Assembly: GCA_030144725.1 (NCBI GenBank)
Contig: JASKMD010000025.1
Coordinates: forward strand, 3,825,716-3,889,715
Direction: 5' to 3'
DNA from: Haematococcus lacustris
Taxonomy: Eukaryota > Chlorophyta > Chlorophyceae > Chlamydomonadales > Haematococcaceae
Length of the DNA stretch: 64,000 nt
Within the stretch, counting starts at the first letter, position 1. Each line of letters opens with the position of its first letter. The notes under the pieces are model-generated. The model had not been told where the DNA came from, did no database searches, and was given only the letters and a program-made list of their open reading frames with translations. Positions 53,667 through 64,000 of the stretch are shown here, one piece after another. A program made the translations under genes and the position numbers.

Positions 53667-56047
53667 ATGCAAGAGCGAAGAATGTGGCAGCGGAATCAGA
53701 GTAAGATAGTAGCTATTGCCGCGACAGTCTTTGCGGCGGGCGCGGCAGTAGGAGTGGCAAGACGCGTGCTTCAGGCGCGTCTGCTGCGTCAGGTACGAGC
53801 TCTTAGATCGCCGTACCGCTGCTCGCCGCGAGTCTGAGCTTCCGTGCGAGCTCACCCCAGGCTTCGGCTAAGGCCTCTCAGCTGCAAACCTCGGAGCTGA
53901 GCCCTAAGGCAAAGCCAGACGAGCTTTCAATCGAGCAGCCCGGCGCCAGTAGCCGAGCAGTTGACAACACGGGAGCGCCGGTAGAGTCGTGCGGTGAGTT
54001 GTACAATAGCCAGCTCGCAATGGCGCTCAAGCCGCGTTTGGAGAGCAAGTGCAGCGAGGGCAGGATAGCAGAGCCGCACACTAACCGAAGGGCGCAATGT
54101 GCGCGGTGCGGGAAAACGCCATGTTGGTGATGCCCGCCTCTACTCTTCTTCGCAGTGGCTCAGGCGGTGGAGGCGGTGGTGAAGGATGCGGCCCAAGCAC
54201 CCGAGCTGCCAGCCCTTGCTGGGGCAGCGAGGCAGGCCATAAACAGCTGCAAGGAGGTGTTGTCAGAAATGACAGGTGGGGCTCTACAGCGGTCAGTGTG
54301 AGCTGTAGGGCACAAGGCCAATAGACCAGGCCATATCCATGCTTGCATGCCAGATTTGCATGGTGCTGCTGGTAGATGCTGCGGCGGGTGGTGTATGGGA
54401 ATGCAGTGCTCATCTCTGGTAAGCAGGTGGGTAGGGTCAGGCTAGCATACTGGGTGTGACCAGCAGGAAATGCCACCCTGAGGCCGCAGGGCCTGGGGCC
54501 AAGTGGTATGCAGTTTACCCCCACTATTTCTCCACATATGCATGAAATGTGCAGTTGCAGAGCAAGAGGGTTGCATTACAACTTGAGGGTGGGTCACCTG
54601 CCCTGATGTGCTCATAGCCATCATCAAGCGCATGCTCGGCAGTGCCGTATGGCCATTGGGTTCAGCCCACAGTGAAGTGAGTGGGTCAGCGGGAGGGCCA
54701 CAAGGGGCGCTGCCATTGTTGCTGCTGCTGGCCCTGCTGCAGGTGCCCCTGCCCCGCCAGCCAGCTCCCCCCTTGCCCAATCAGGCAACCCAGCGCCTGC
54801 CGCCACCACCTCAGCCTTCTCCACCGCCCCTGAAACCATTAAGTCTGCTGAGGAGGAGCCTGCACCAGCCAGGCCCTCCATTGTGGCTGTTGACCCTGAG
54901 GGTGTTCAGGAGGGCCGGCTCCCTTCCCTCTCACCGGCAGACCGTGCAGCGATCGAAGCGCTGCCTGTAGTGCTGCCCACCAAGTCCTTGCCTGCACCGG
55001 TTGCCCCCTCAGCCCCCCCTCCCTGTCTGGTTCCACCCACACCTCCTGCTCGTTCAACGTCGCTGCTGTCGGCACACTCGGATGGATCAGAACAGCAGCA
55101 GGAGCAGGAGCCTGAGCAGCCTGAGCAGCCTGAGCAGCCTGGGCAGCAGGAGCAGGCGCCTGAACAGACTGAGCAGCAGCAGGAACTTGCAGAGCTGCCT
55201 GAGCAGCAGCAGGAGCAGGAGCCAGGGCTGGCGCAAGAGCAAGTGCAGGCAGAGCCAGGTGAGGGGTGTCACAGCTGCTGCCATGCCGATGTGATCCAGC
55301 ACGACTCTGTTGCCTTCCAGTGGAAGGCGGGGTCCTTCCGGCCTGACGCCTGCTGTCATGCGCTGGGGTGGGCTGCCGGCACGTGTGCTAGGCTGTGCTG
55401 GATGCCCCAATGTGTCCTTTTTCACACCCTCCTTCTCACCCATCACATCCTTCACATCCTGACGTTACAACTACACCCTGTGCTGCCTGTTTGGGCCTTC
55501 AACTGGCTAGGGCTGGTGCTGAGTGGTGCTGCACACACAGGGCTCACAGGGCACACAGGGCACTCCTGCCATCCCTGACCGCTGCCCCCTAAGCTGTGTG
55601 CCCCCTCCGTGCCCTTGTCCCCTGCCCTGCCCTGCAGCAGCCCCAGAGCTTGGCAGTGAGGGGGGGGCACTGCTGCGGGAGATGGCTCGAGACAGCCCCA
55701 CCCTGCCCGAGTCCCAGCCACCTGCCACTATGAGCCGCAGCAGCAGCCGGCCCCTGCCCAGCAGCAGCGCAGCCACCAGCCTGGGCAGCCGCACGGAGAG
55801 CCGGCCACTCATCAAGTCCATGATGCGCAGCGTGCAGCAGGCAGCAAGTCAGGCCGTCGGCCAGGCAGCCAGCCAGGCAGCGCACCAGGCAGGCAAGGCA
55901 GAGCGTGCGTTCAAGTCTGTAGCGGTGAAGGCCAGTGGCAGCAAGGCCGGGGCCAAGGCAGGTTTGGGGGGCAAGGGGGGAGGAGGGGGCGGGGGGGAAC
56001 TGGCGGCTGAGCCTGCAGGGCCAGCGGTGGAGGCCCAGGCGGCCTGA
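53667..56047 (+). CDS. Single-span low-complexity protein, copy 2 (intact frame)
   Basis: Exons 53667-53792, 53861-53993, 54156-54275, 54743-55258 and 55638-56047 total 1305 nt, an exact 434-residue frame with phases 0, 1, 1 and 1 at the introns. The architecture is an N-terminal membrane anchor (KIVAIAATVFAAGAAVGVA, Arg-rich flank), a Ser/Glu-rich segment, an Ala-rich helix, Pro/Ala-rich linker, EQPEQPEQPGQQEQAPEQTE tract, then Ser/Arg-rich and Ala/Gln helices (MMRSVQQAASQAVGQAASQA) and a Gly-rich C-terminus. The Q/E tract is in frame here and shifted in the copy at 8267-10661. The topology suggests a tail facing the cytosol or stroma. No known family recognised; an organelle outer-membrane or thylakoid location is possible but not shown. 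Confidence 0.65.
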
Positions 56048-58001
56048 GACTGGGAGGGTGGGGTAGAGGGTGGGGTGGGGTGGGATGGGGTGGGGTGCTG
56101 AGGAGCATCCATGGAGGGTTCAGGGCGGCCTGAAGTGGCCGAGCCTACTCCCTACTCCCTACTGGCCTACTCCCTACTCCCTAGTGAGCCCAGCGCACTG
56201 CTCCCTACCGGGCTACTGACGGAAGGCCTGAGCCAAGCGCCCTTCCATCTCCCAAGATTTTCTGCACCCAGGCGTGCGCTCTACAGAAGTTCACCGTGTT
56301 CTGTCCACCACCCTAACAGGCCCTGAGAACATGGTGCTCACCAGCTCATCAGCTGGTAACCACCAGCTGTTCCCTGGCTTGCGGGCATTGAAAAGGAGCT
56401 TCTGCAGGCACCTCAGCCTGCTCCCAGGGCATCCTCAACACTGGCAGCCTGCTGGGCAAGCCTGGCTTTGAGGTGGCACCCTGGGCACTGCCCTGAAGCT
56501 CTTGAGGCGCTTGAGACTGTGCAGGGCTGAGGCTAGGGGCTGGAGCCAGGGGCGGAGGGTGTCCCTCTCACCGTCACACAGCAGGGGGGTCCATTGCTTA
56601 GTCGGGCCTGCTCCTGCTCCTGGTGGCCAGGCTGGTCAGAGGGCTCTAACCTGAACCCTAACCCTAGGGAGGGGGCCAACTGGTGAGGGCGGATACTGGC
56701 ACTACTGCCATGGCTGGCATGGCATGGAGGGCATGGCATGGTTGCTGGGCGTGCAAGCTCACTGCCCACCTATGGGATGGAGGGCAGCATGCAGCACGCT
56801 CCAGAAAGGCCAGTTGATGGCACTGAGCATTTGCATGATGTGTCCACAATGTACATTTGGTTCCCAGATTGAGGTGGTTTGGTGGGTTTTAAGATGTGGG
56901 TAGGATCATGATCATGCATACATACAGTGAGCAGGGTCGAAGGTGTGAGTTAGTGGCGAGCAAGAGCAAGGGCACATTTGTTATCAGAGCAGCTGACTGT
57001 ACATTAGCTCTTGGCAACAGTGCTGATGACCTTGTACCAGTTGACAATTCAGGAAACGGTCCATGGGCATGCAAGCATGCATGGGGTTCAGCAAATAAAA
57101 GGAGGTGTAGGGTACGTGTGGGGTATGCATAATCAGGAGGTGGTAGCCTAGGACAGGTGTATACGTAGTGCTGCTCGGGCTGTTCAATTTGCGAAGTCGA
57201 TTTGGCAATCATCGAAAAGAGGTATAAAGGGTGAGAGGTCGGTGACAATACCGTGACTAAACGCCTCGCCACAAATCAAAAGGAAAGATGCGTTTCCAGT
57301 TCCTTCCGCACAGCAACCGTTTCAGACAAACATAGCTAATCCAACACGGAACAACTTGTTTGACTGTGGGTAATGTCACTCATCTGCTACAATAAACCTG
57401 CAGCAACCTTGATGGCTGCCTCAGGCGCCCCCAACTAACAGAAAACCTACCCCTGGTAGTAGGACGGCTGTAACTTTGCACTCACTGCGCCAAATGTTAT
57501 GCTAGATGATTCACAATGTAGCTAACCCAGCCAGCTACCTTTCACCCATCCAGAATAGTTATACACTGGGTAGGCCGTGCACAGCAAAGCGTCAAAGTTA
57601 GTGATTCAAATTTGAGCCGTTGCGACCTTGATGGCTGCCAACCCCACACCTTTCGTTTCAAACAACTGGAGACCACTGGGCATAGCAACAATTTCAGACT
57701 AAGCAACCATGGACTGTGTGTGGAGCAAAGCATATTCTGAGGAAATTGTAGGCTGGCTCAGTGGCTCAGCGGCGGCTCAGCAGCTTAGTGGCGGCTTAGC
57801 GGTGTTTAACATTACCTGGTACTACTCACCCAAGCCCTGTTTATCTCGTAGTTGTCGTAGTTTCGTAATAAAAGGCATGCAAGGTTCAGGCGTCAGCGTA
57901 GGGCGTGACAACCCGCCGTGTCAGGGACAGAGCTATTCACGCAGTGATGTATAAGGCTGTCGCCATAAATTGCCCTTGCCCTCCTTGAGCTACCTTGGCC
58001 C
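56048..58001. other. Spacer, copy 2; no gene seen apart from a 204-bp insertion
   Basis: Corresponds to 10662-12395 with about 1 percent substitutions and no supported exons. Confidence 0.55.
57421..57624. mobile_element. 204-bp insertion with 15-bp target duplication
   Basis: ACCTTGATGGCTGCC occurs at 57406-57420 and 57625-57639. Copy 1 has it once, around 12020, with no insert. The insert starts TCAGGCGCCCCCAACTAACA and ends ATTTGAGCCGTTGCG. There are no inverted ends and no coding capacity. A 15-bp duplication is typical of target-primed retroposition. Confidence 0.7.
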
Positions 58002-58545
58002 TTACTCTCCTTTCTGCGCGGCGGGCTTGCCTGCTGCGCCGGCCGCGTCACGCTTGGGTGACACAGATCTAGGCGAGACAACACTCTTTTTGTCCGGCTT
58101 CATCACTGCTCGCGAGCGGCTTCCCCGCTTCTTCCCCGGCCCCATCAACAGGTGCGGCGAAGTGAAGTACACGTAGCCTATGTAAACCGCGCCAACGCCC
58201 AAGACGAAAAGGAAGGGTAGCAGAAATGGGAGGAGGACGGAGGGCTGGCGGTCCACCTGCAACCATCACAATGTCAGACAGATCAGGCAACGATGGGGCA
58301 ATGCCTGCGACCATCAGCCAGGCGTCAGCCAGGCCAAGGTGTGCGAAGGAACCACAACCAACAGGTCCAGAACAAATGACAAAAAGCAACACGCTACCTA
58401 ACGACAAGGACAGCCTACCTGAAGGTGCTACCCTCACTCACAGCCCCATACACAACCAAAGCCAAAGCTACAGGGGCCAGCAAGGTGCTGAGGGTTAGGG
58501 CAACCCCTCCGGTCACCTTGCCTACCCAGCAGCCAAGGGCGGGTG
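58002..58545 (-). CDS. Two-span membrane protein, 3' exons, copy 2
   Basis: Exons 58545-58442 and 58256-58002 correspond to 12939-12836 and 12650-12396, with phase 0 at the junction. The helix-helix-basic-tail layout is kept, and differences include a Glu-to-Lys change (VGEVTGG to VGKVTGG). The conserved frame in both copies supports a real gene. 5' exons not resolved. Confidence 0.5.
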
Positions 58546-58931
58546 CTGCAGCAGCCTCAGGGACATTGTTGTGGACGCAGTTGGTTCTGGGGCTGTCGAC
58601 CAGAGGCTGTCTGGCCTTGTCAGAAGCCCTTCCAGGAGCACTTGGATGCACAGTGTGGTTCTGCTGAGCCAGCTAGTGCATTGTGTCCATGGCGACGGAG
58701 CATGCCTGGGCTGGGGCCAGAATTCCACCCAGCCCCGATGCTCGGCAGGCTATCACAACAGGCTGGCTGGGGCTAGACCAAGACCAAGGCTCTCCAGCCC
58801 CCGCACCTAAGCACCATAGCCAGGTACATGGCTGGATTGCAGCTGCAATGTAGAGCTGAAGATGCTGCAAGTGAGGGACAGATGTTGAGGGGAGCACCCA
58901 GAGATGCGCTCATGGGCTACGCTGTTTGCGT

Positions 58932-59296
58932 TGCCGGTCAAACCCGGTCAAGGGCGAAACCCAGGTCCAAGGCAGCACCCAGGTCTACAAGCGGCAGGGA
59001 GACACACCAGCCCCAGGCCAGCAGCAGCAGCAGCAGCAGCCTGCTGTGGCACAGTAGTGTGTGTCCCCCTTTGTTGAGCTGTCACCAGCTTATGTTTAGC
59101 GCATGTTTGTCATGCCAACTCTACACCACAGCCCTCGCGGTCAGGCAATAGTGTAGGTGGTAGGCACTCATGCACCATGTTCATGTGCATTGGGTATACT
59201 CCACAAAGGCCATTAACACCATTTGAGTAGTCCCGCTATTGATTCCTATTGGTCACTAGTGGTCTGGCTCAAATGGAGGCCCTAGTGAGGGATAAG
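58932..59296 (+). mobile_element. Fanzor-family 3' fragment, copy 2
   Basis: Paralogous to 13325-13690, with two extra CAG units in the poly-Gln codons. Confidence 0.65.
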
Positions 59297-60433
59297 GAGG
59301 GCTGGTGTGGTCTGGAAAGTGAAACATGTGGACTGCAGGTGGGAAGCCCCTGGCAGATAAGGTGGACCCAGGGCAGCTCAGCATAGCAGAACGCCCATGG
59401 CATGGTACCCAGTGTGAATATGCTGGCCCAAGCTTGGAGTGGCTGCAGACCGTCCAATGACAAAGCAAGCTGCTCATCTGTTCTGTGCAATGTATCTGTG
59501 AACCAGCTGTGAGCATACCTTGCGTGGATCAGTCCACTGAGATTTAGAAGTGGCTGTGTTTAGGTAAAATACCCTCTGCATTTGTGCAGTCACGCAGCAC
59601 ACCCAATTAATAGGCTTCAAGTCCTCCTTGAATGAGCTGCTGTACAGCAAGGCTCACCCCCTTGTCACCGGACTTGTAGGCAGCCCAGCTCTGGTTTTGG
59701 TGGACGAAGCGACCGATGAAACTACTAGTGGATCTGCAGATTGCCAGCGGCGTGCACGTGGTAACATGCAGTACGACCGCACTAATGGCAGTAATGGGTC
59801 GGCAGAGCCTCACCGCTGTCCATCCTCGGCGACAGATGCTGCCTCGACGACCAATACAAAACATAGTGCCGCGACAGCTATGCATTTCACATTCATTCGC
59901 GTCGCTACTCTCATTTTGTGCACTGTATACAATGCAGGGGCGCGAGATTAGATGTAGAGCTTACTGCAGTATTGCATGGCGACTGCCTCGATACTATGTT
60001 AGGGACACACACCGGTCTCTTACTACTGTGGAGAAGTGGAGAGTGGAGAGTGTAGGTATATCCATTCAGATGTATCCACTGTCATACAGGACTATTTGCG
60101 AGTATGGCTCATCTTAAGGATTTGCTTAAAGTTATGTATGTGTGTAGAACTCATAATTTACTACATGGCTCGGAGCAGTGGCTCGGCTTAGGTTCTACTC
60201 TGCCCATTCTATACCATTGGTCGCTCCCAAATCATCGCAACCTCATGCACAGCAGTAGCGGCACGCAGCTGCGGCTATGGGCCGGGCCAAAGCTGCAGCA
60301 CACTTGGGAGGGCGTCTAAGACCACATGCAATGCGACAGGCACATTTTGAATTTGTCTGCCAGAGAGCCATAGTAACATAGTTTTAGACAGCGATAGCGG
60401 TAGCAATAACCTAACAGCTGCAGTACGCTCGCG

Positions 60434-61032
60434 ATGCAGCCTCGTGTCACGCTGATCCTCCTGGGGCTGGCTGTTTTGTCGGGGATGGTCGGAACCGCGG
60501 CTGGGCAAGTAAGCGCGAAATGTATCTCTCCGGACGCCTGCAAGTAAGTCGTGGCTTCACGTCTTGGAGCATTCCGCATGAGGCCGTAAAACCCCGCCCG
60601 GGTGCTGTCATCTGCCACTGCGGCTGCAGCGAGTGCGTGTGCTGTTGCGGACAAGGAGCTATTCTGAGCTACAGAGCAGTCGGTTGCGGCTGCAAGCCAG
60701 TGTACGACTCCGCCTTCGTGGCAACTCTCAGCCTGGCAGGCCTTACCGTCGTGATGTCCAGTCTTACAGGGTGGGTGTCCGTCATCCGCATCCGTCATCC
60801 GTATCCGTACCCACTAGGTAGATATCACCCACCATTGGTGCTACTCTTGTGTAGGTGGTATTTTGGTGGGCGAGGAGCGCTGTCTCCTTTTCCCCGCATG
60901 CCATCGCCCAGCACTAGCTGCAACACTACAGAAGGAGGCAGTGCCGAGGATGTACAGTTTAGCAGTTTCAGAGCCACTGACAGGGAGCGGCCTAGTGCAC
61001 CTGCAGTACCGGCAGCCGTATCTCAAGTTTGA
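60434..61032 (+). CDS. Small Cys-rich secretory/membrane protein, copy 2
   Basis: Exons 60434-60543, 60630-60770 and 60855-61032 give an intact 142-residue frame. Relative to 14815-15413 the coding change seen is Phe to Leu in the signal peptide (TTT to TTG). Other differences cluster in the second intron (near 60838-60842). Signal peptide, ten cysteines near CVCCCGQG and VGCGC, a membrane helix (FVATLSLAGLTVVM) and a short Ser/Pro tail are all conserved. Conservation of the frame and both introns while the introns vary suggests the gene is real. Function unknown. Confidence 0.65.
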
Positions 61033-62081
61033 CTCCCTTTCTTCCAGCAGCAAAATGGGAAGCATCCCACCATGCATGGCACAGCAAGCGTGCATTAGAA
61101 CAGGCATGACCCACTGCCTGCCATGTCAGGTGCCACAGGTGAGGGGAACAAACCCAGACCACCCATCATTGTGGGGCATTCTGCCATGCAGTGCTGCTTA
61201 TAGTGCAAGTGGCACTTTGGTAGTGCAGATGTGGTCTGTAGCATGTGTGTTGGCCATGCTTGGTTTCTGTCCTGCTCTGCTCTCACCCGTTGCACCTCCC
61301 TCCTGATTGCCATCCATCTCGTGCCATCTTCAGGTGACTGCCTGTGTTGACATGTACTTAATGGGTGTGGGTGGCAGAGACAACATCTGTAGACACACAG
61401 AGGTTTAGGCACGGCAAATGGCCAGGTGTCAGCAAGAACACAATCCACATCCTGAGGCCAAGCCTGCCAGCCAGTCCACTGTGGCATACATCTTGAACCC
61501 TGCATTGCATCCCCGGAACCTGGCATTGTACATCTGTTGATCTGTCGATGAGAGTTGGATGTGGCTTGCAAGTTGGACTGATTTGCCTCAGACTAGCGTT
61601 TGACATGGTGGGCTCCACTGGTAGAGCAGGATTTATTTCTTTTCACAAGCAGGCGGGATGTTAATCTGTTGTGTGCAGGAATGCCTTGTAGTTCTTCCTT
61701 GTCACTGTAATGGCCTCATGTTCCCTTCAGCTGTGCGCACCAACACATCGCCATTGGGGGCCCAGTGGCACCACTACTTGCTTCACCACTACTTGCTGCA
61801 CCAGGGTACTTGCTTCACCACTACTTGCTGCACCAGGGTAAGCAGGCTGCCATAGGTTCTCTGCCATTGTAAACAGGCTGTGCATGTTGGGGTTCAGCCA
61901 CGGCTGGCAGTAGTTCCATGCTTCATTGCCGAAAATTGTGCATATGTGACATCACTCCATGAATCTCCAGACACAAACAAAGGTGCACATGGGCTCAACA
62001 TGAAGTCCATCACTCCATGAATCTCCCGGGAAACCCACGTTGCGAAAACAGGACACCGCCAGCCTCAAAGCCCATCGCGTA

Positions 62082-62160
62082 ATGGGTTAAGAAGAAGCGG
62101 AAGAGCACAGCCGAGCGAAATAAGATCCCGGCAAAGAAACTGAAAGGTGCGCGTCCTTAG
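62082..62160 (+). pseudogene. Broken counterpart of the Lys-rich first exon
   Basis: An added G gives ATGGGTTAA here where copy 1 has ATGGTTAAG, closing the frame after two codons. The remaining KKRKSTAERNKIPAKKLKG frame has two further changes. Confidence 0.35.
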
Positions 62161-62335
62161 CCGACTGCGTGTCCCTAGCCGTGACCTCCGCGCTGTGTAG
62201 CTCCTAGCTCCGCGCTTTGTAGCTCCTAGCCGGTCGGCCCCGCAGTCAGGCCAGCTGGTAGCGTTGAACATCGCTGCCACCACAAAATGCAGTTGTGCCG
62301 TACAACATAGAGCACAGCCTATGCAAGCCAGACCG

Positions 62336-62610
62336 GCCACCCAAAGCCCAGCAGCAGCAGCCTGCTGCGGCACAGTAGTGTGTGGCCCCCTTTGTTGAGC
62401 TGTCATCAGCTTACAATTAGTGCTTGTTAGTCATGCCAACTCTACATCACAGCCCTCGCGGTCAGGCAATAGTGTAGGTGGTAGGCACTCATGCACCATG
62501 TCCATGTGCATTGGGTATACTCCACACAGCCCATTAACACCATTTGGGTAGTCCCGCTATTGCTCCCTAGTGGTCCCTAGTGGTACGGCTCAAATGGAGG
62601 CCCTTGTGAG
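62336..62610 (+). mobile_element. Fanzor-family 3' end, inverted copy of the cyclase-intron element
   Basis: It reads CCCAGCAGCAGCAGCCTGCT, GCACAGTAG, then the 3' tail and terminal block CTCAAATGGAGGCCCTTGTG. It continues directly into cyclase gene sequence at 62611, as the complement of the junction near 46320. Confidence 0.65.
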
Positions 62611-62812
62611 GGACAAGGGGCTGGCTATGTGCTGCGAGATATTGGTGTTTTGTATCAGGGGGAGGACCTTACATGGGCACAGCTGTCTTGACGGCGTGGG
62701 TGTCAACCATCGGAACTGTGTGGGCAAAATGAGGGCGACACGCACCTGCTGTGGAAGGATTTCTCGCAACAGACTGTGCTGCTGGCGCTGCATGCGCTGC
62801 ACCTTGTGCTGG
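62611..62812 (-). pseudogene. Duplicated cyclase exon fragment
   Basis: The minus strand reads QRMQRQQHSLLREILPQQ followed by the donor and part of the following intron, matching 46151-46317 with scattered changes. Homology stops at 62812 inside the exon (GCTGCACCTTGTGCT). The rest of the cyclase gene is absent. It is non-functional by itself. Confidence 0.7.
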
Positions 62813-62896
62813 GATCAGGCAGTAGTGTAGGTAGTAGGCGCTCTATGGTATGTGCATTGCATAACAACATACAGACACCGTTCTGTAGAGGCCCCT

Positions 62897-64000
62897 AGTG
62901 GTCTGACTCAAATGTAGGCCCTAGTGAGGGCTGAGGTGCTGACTTCCGGCTGAAGCATGACTCCGGTTCTCAAGGTGAGGGGTGGGGGTTGTAAGCATCA
63001 GACACCAGATTGATGACTTGCAACGGTGAATGGTCGCCCGTCTTAGCACAGCAACATCAGCCCACTATGTGTCATTGCCATTGTCAGCTAACCTTGTCAT
63101 CCTTGTTATTCAACAGCTAGGACCAAGCGTCCAGGCCCCACCCCTGCAGGGTATCTTGGCCGACTGGCAGTGATGGGTAATACAGGAAATATACAGAAAA
63201 TACAAGAAAATACACGAAAAAACGTGTACTTTTTGTATCGATACAATACAGCGATACAGAGGCGACATGTCACGCGGGAAATGAGCAGCTAGGAGCAGCG
63301 CAGCCAGTCCCGCAGCCTGTCCTTGATGGCTGGGCAGGACGGCGACGGCGGAAAGTCAGGGCCTCCCAACTCTGAAGTTCTTGCATGTGAAACCAGCACA
63401 TGCGACCGACTGCTCCGGGAGCAGGCCGACTGAATCAGCCCCGCGCGGCATGGCTTAAGCGCGGACACTACTTGTGGCAGCGGCCAGCAGCTGCTGCGAA
63501 AGCACCCACGCAACTTGCCGGCCGGCACTTGTATTTTCTAATACGATACGTGTATTCTTGTATTATACAAAAAATACGTATCTGTATCGATACACGTATC
63601 TTGTATTACCCATCACTGCCGACTGGCCAACGGCTAGAATGCGTTGAAAATCGCTGCCACAACAAAATGCACTTGCAGGTGGCTGGGCTTGCAACTGCCT
63701 AACTCAACCAGCCAGACAGGAAACAGGTTCAGTCAAACTGAGGAAGCTATGCTAGCTCATGCTGACAAGGTTTTCGTAACTATTCATGATGTGATCTATT
63801 GCATGTGTCACGTGCATGCTGGATTGCTGGCGTCCCACCCGACTCATCATACACATGATGTGAGGCATACTTTGAGCTTGCCTAGTGCTTAGCAAGGCTG
63901 TGTGCCATGAATGTCTCTCTGCTCTTGGTGTTTGGTTCACCCACAGCACAGGCACTGTGCCCACAACACTCACTCGCGTCGCCTGGGAGGGTTCCACATG
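62897..64000. repeat. Duplicated block B, second copy
   Basis: Collinear with 21783-22460, apart from the 451-bp MITE; runs off the window. It lacks the 4.6-kb transposon that precedes block B in copy 1. No gene supported. Confidence 0.85.
63168..63618. mobile_element. hAT-type non-autonomous element (MITE), 451 bp
   Basis: The perfect 17-bp inverted ends are CAGTGATGGGTAATACA. The 8-bp target duplication is CCGACTGG at 63160-63167 and 63619-63626. The empty site is intact in copy 1 (CTTGGCCGACTGGCCAACGG near 22050). CAGTG ends and an 8-bp duplication are hallmarks of hAT elements. The subterminal regions are rich in ATACA/TGTAT and ATACGAT repeats, probable transposase-binding sites. There is no transposase frame. 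Confidence 0.85.

Larger units (their letters stand above)
49915..62335. repeat. Segmental duplication block A, second copy
   Basis: It is collinear with 4360-16650. The offset is 45400 to about 9720, then 45386 to about 11400, about 45607 after a 204-bp insertion, and about 45617 near the end. Everything I compared from 50069 to about 55120 is identical to 4669-9720. Beyond that, substitutions and indels appear about once per 100 bp. The genes in this block are annotated separately. Confidence 0.9.

Overview
This is nuclear DNA from a GC-rich green alga, most likely a chlorophycean/volvocalean. The evidence is intron-dense genes with GT(A/G)AG donors and pyrimidine-rich AG acceptors, CAG/CTG-rich coding, very large 5-mer and minisatellite arrays, and a class III nucleotide cyclase of volvocalean type. 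Several dispersed repeat families look like ones I remember from Haematococcus lacustris; that species call is from memory and was not searched. There are no prokaryotic operons, CRISPR arrays or rRNA genes. Exon calls come from reading frame, splice sites and phase agreement only.

Layout. 1-7.1 kb: a minus-strand gene for a secreted protein, with a signal peptide at 7114 and DOMON-type exons at the left edge; its introns are swollen by minisatellites. 8.3-10.7 kb: a plus-strand gene for a single-span, low-complexity protein, frameshifted here. 12.4-12.9 kb: the 3' end of a minus-strand two-span membrane protein gene. 14.8-15.4 kb: a three-exon gene for a small Cys-rich secretory/membrane protein. 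17.1-21.8 kb: a 4.6-kb DNA transposon with terminal inverted repeats and a 5-bp target duplication. 22.6-29.3 kb: a minus-strand gene for a protein of at least 1289 residues, rich in Ser, Gln and Ala. 30.2-38.2 kb: a complete 12-exon flavin-containing monooxygenase (FMO) gene on the minus strand. 38.2-40.5 kb: a young, internally deleted Ty1/copia element inserted 9 bp upstream of the FMO start codon. 41.8-49.3 kb: a plus-strand PAS/guanylyl-cyclase gene cut off by a 500-N gap (49369-49868).

After the gap, 49.9-62.3 kb is a second copy of 4.4-16.6 kb, and 62.9-64.0 kb is a second copy of 21.8-22.5 kb. The copies look identical for about 5 kb next to the gap, then differ by roughly 1 percent plus indels. 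Because each insertion can be compared with its empty site in the other copy, three transposons are defined to the base: 17140-21777, 57421-57624 and 63168-63618.

The most distinctive theme is a dispersed family carrying the C-terminal part of a eukaryotic TnpB-like (Fanzor) RuvC nuclease. There are several remnants, mostly inside introns of the FMO, cyclase and Ser/Gln-rich genes. One still has a spliceable intron. The shared 3' tail occurs as short 3'-anchored copies, one flanked by a 17-bp direct repeat.
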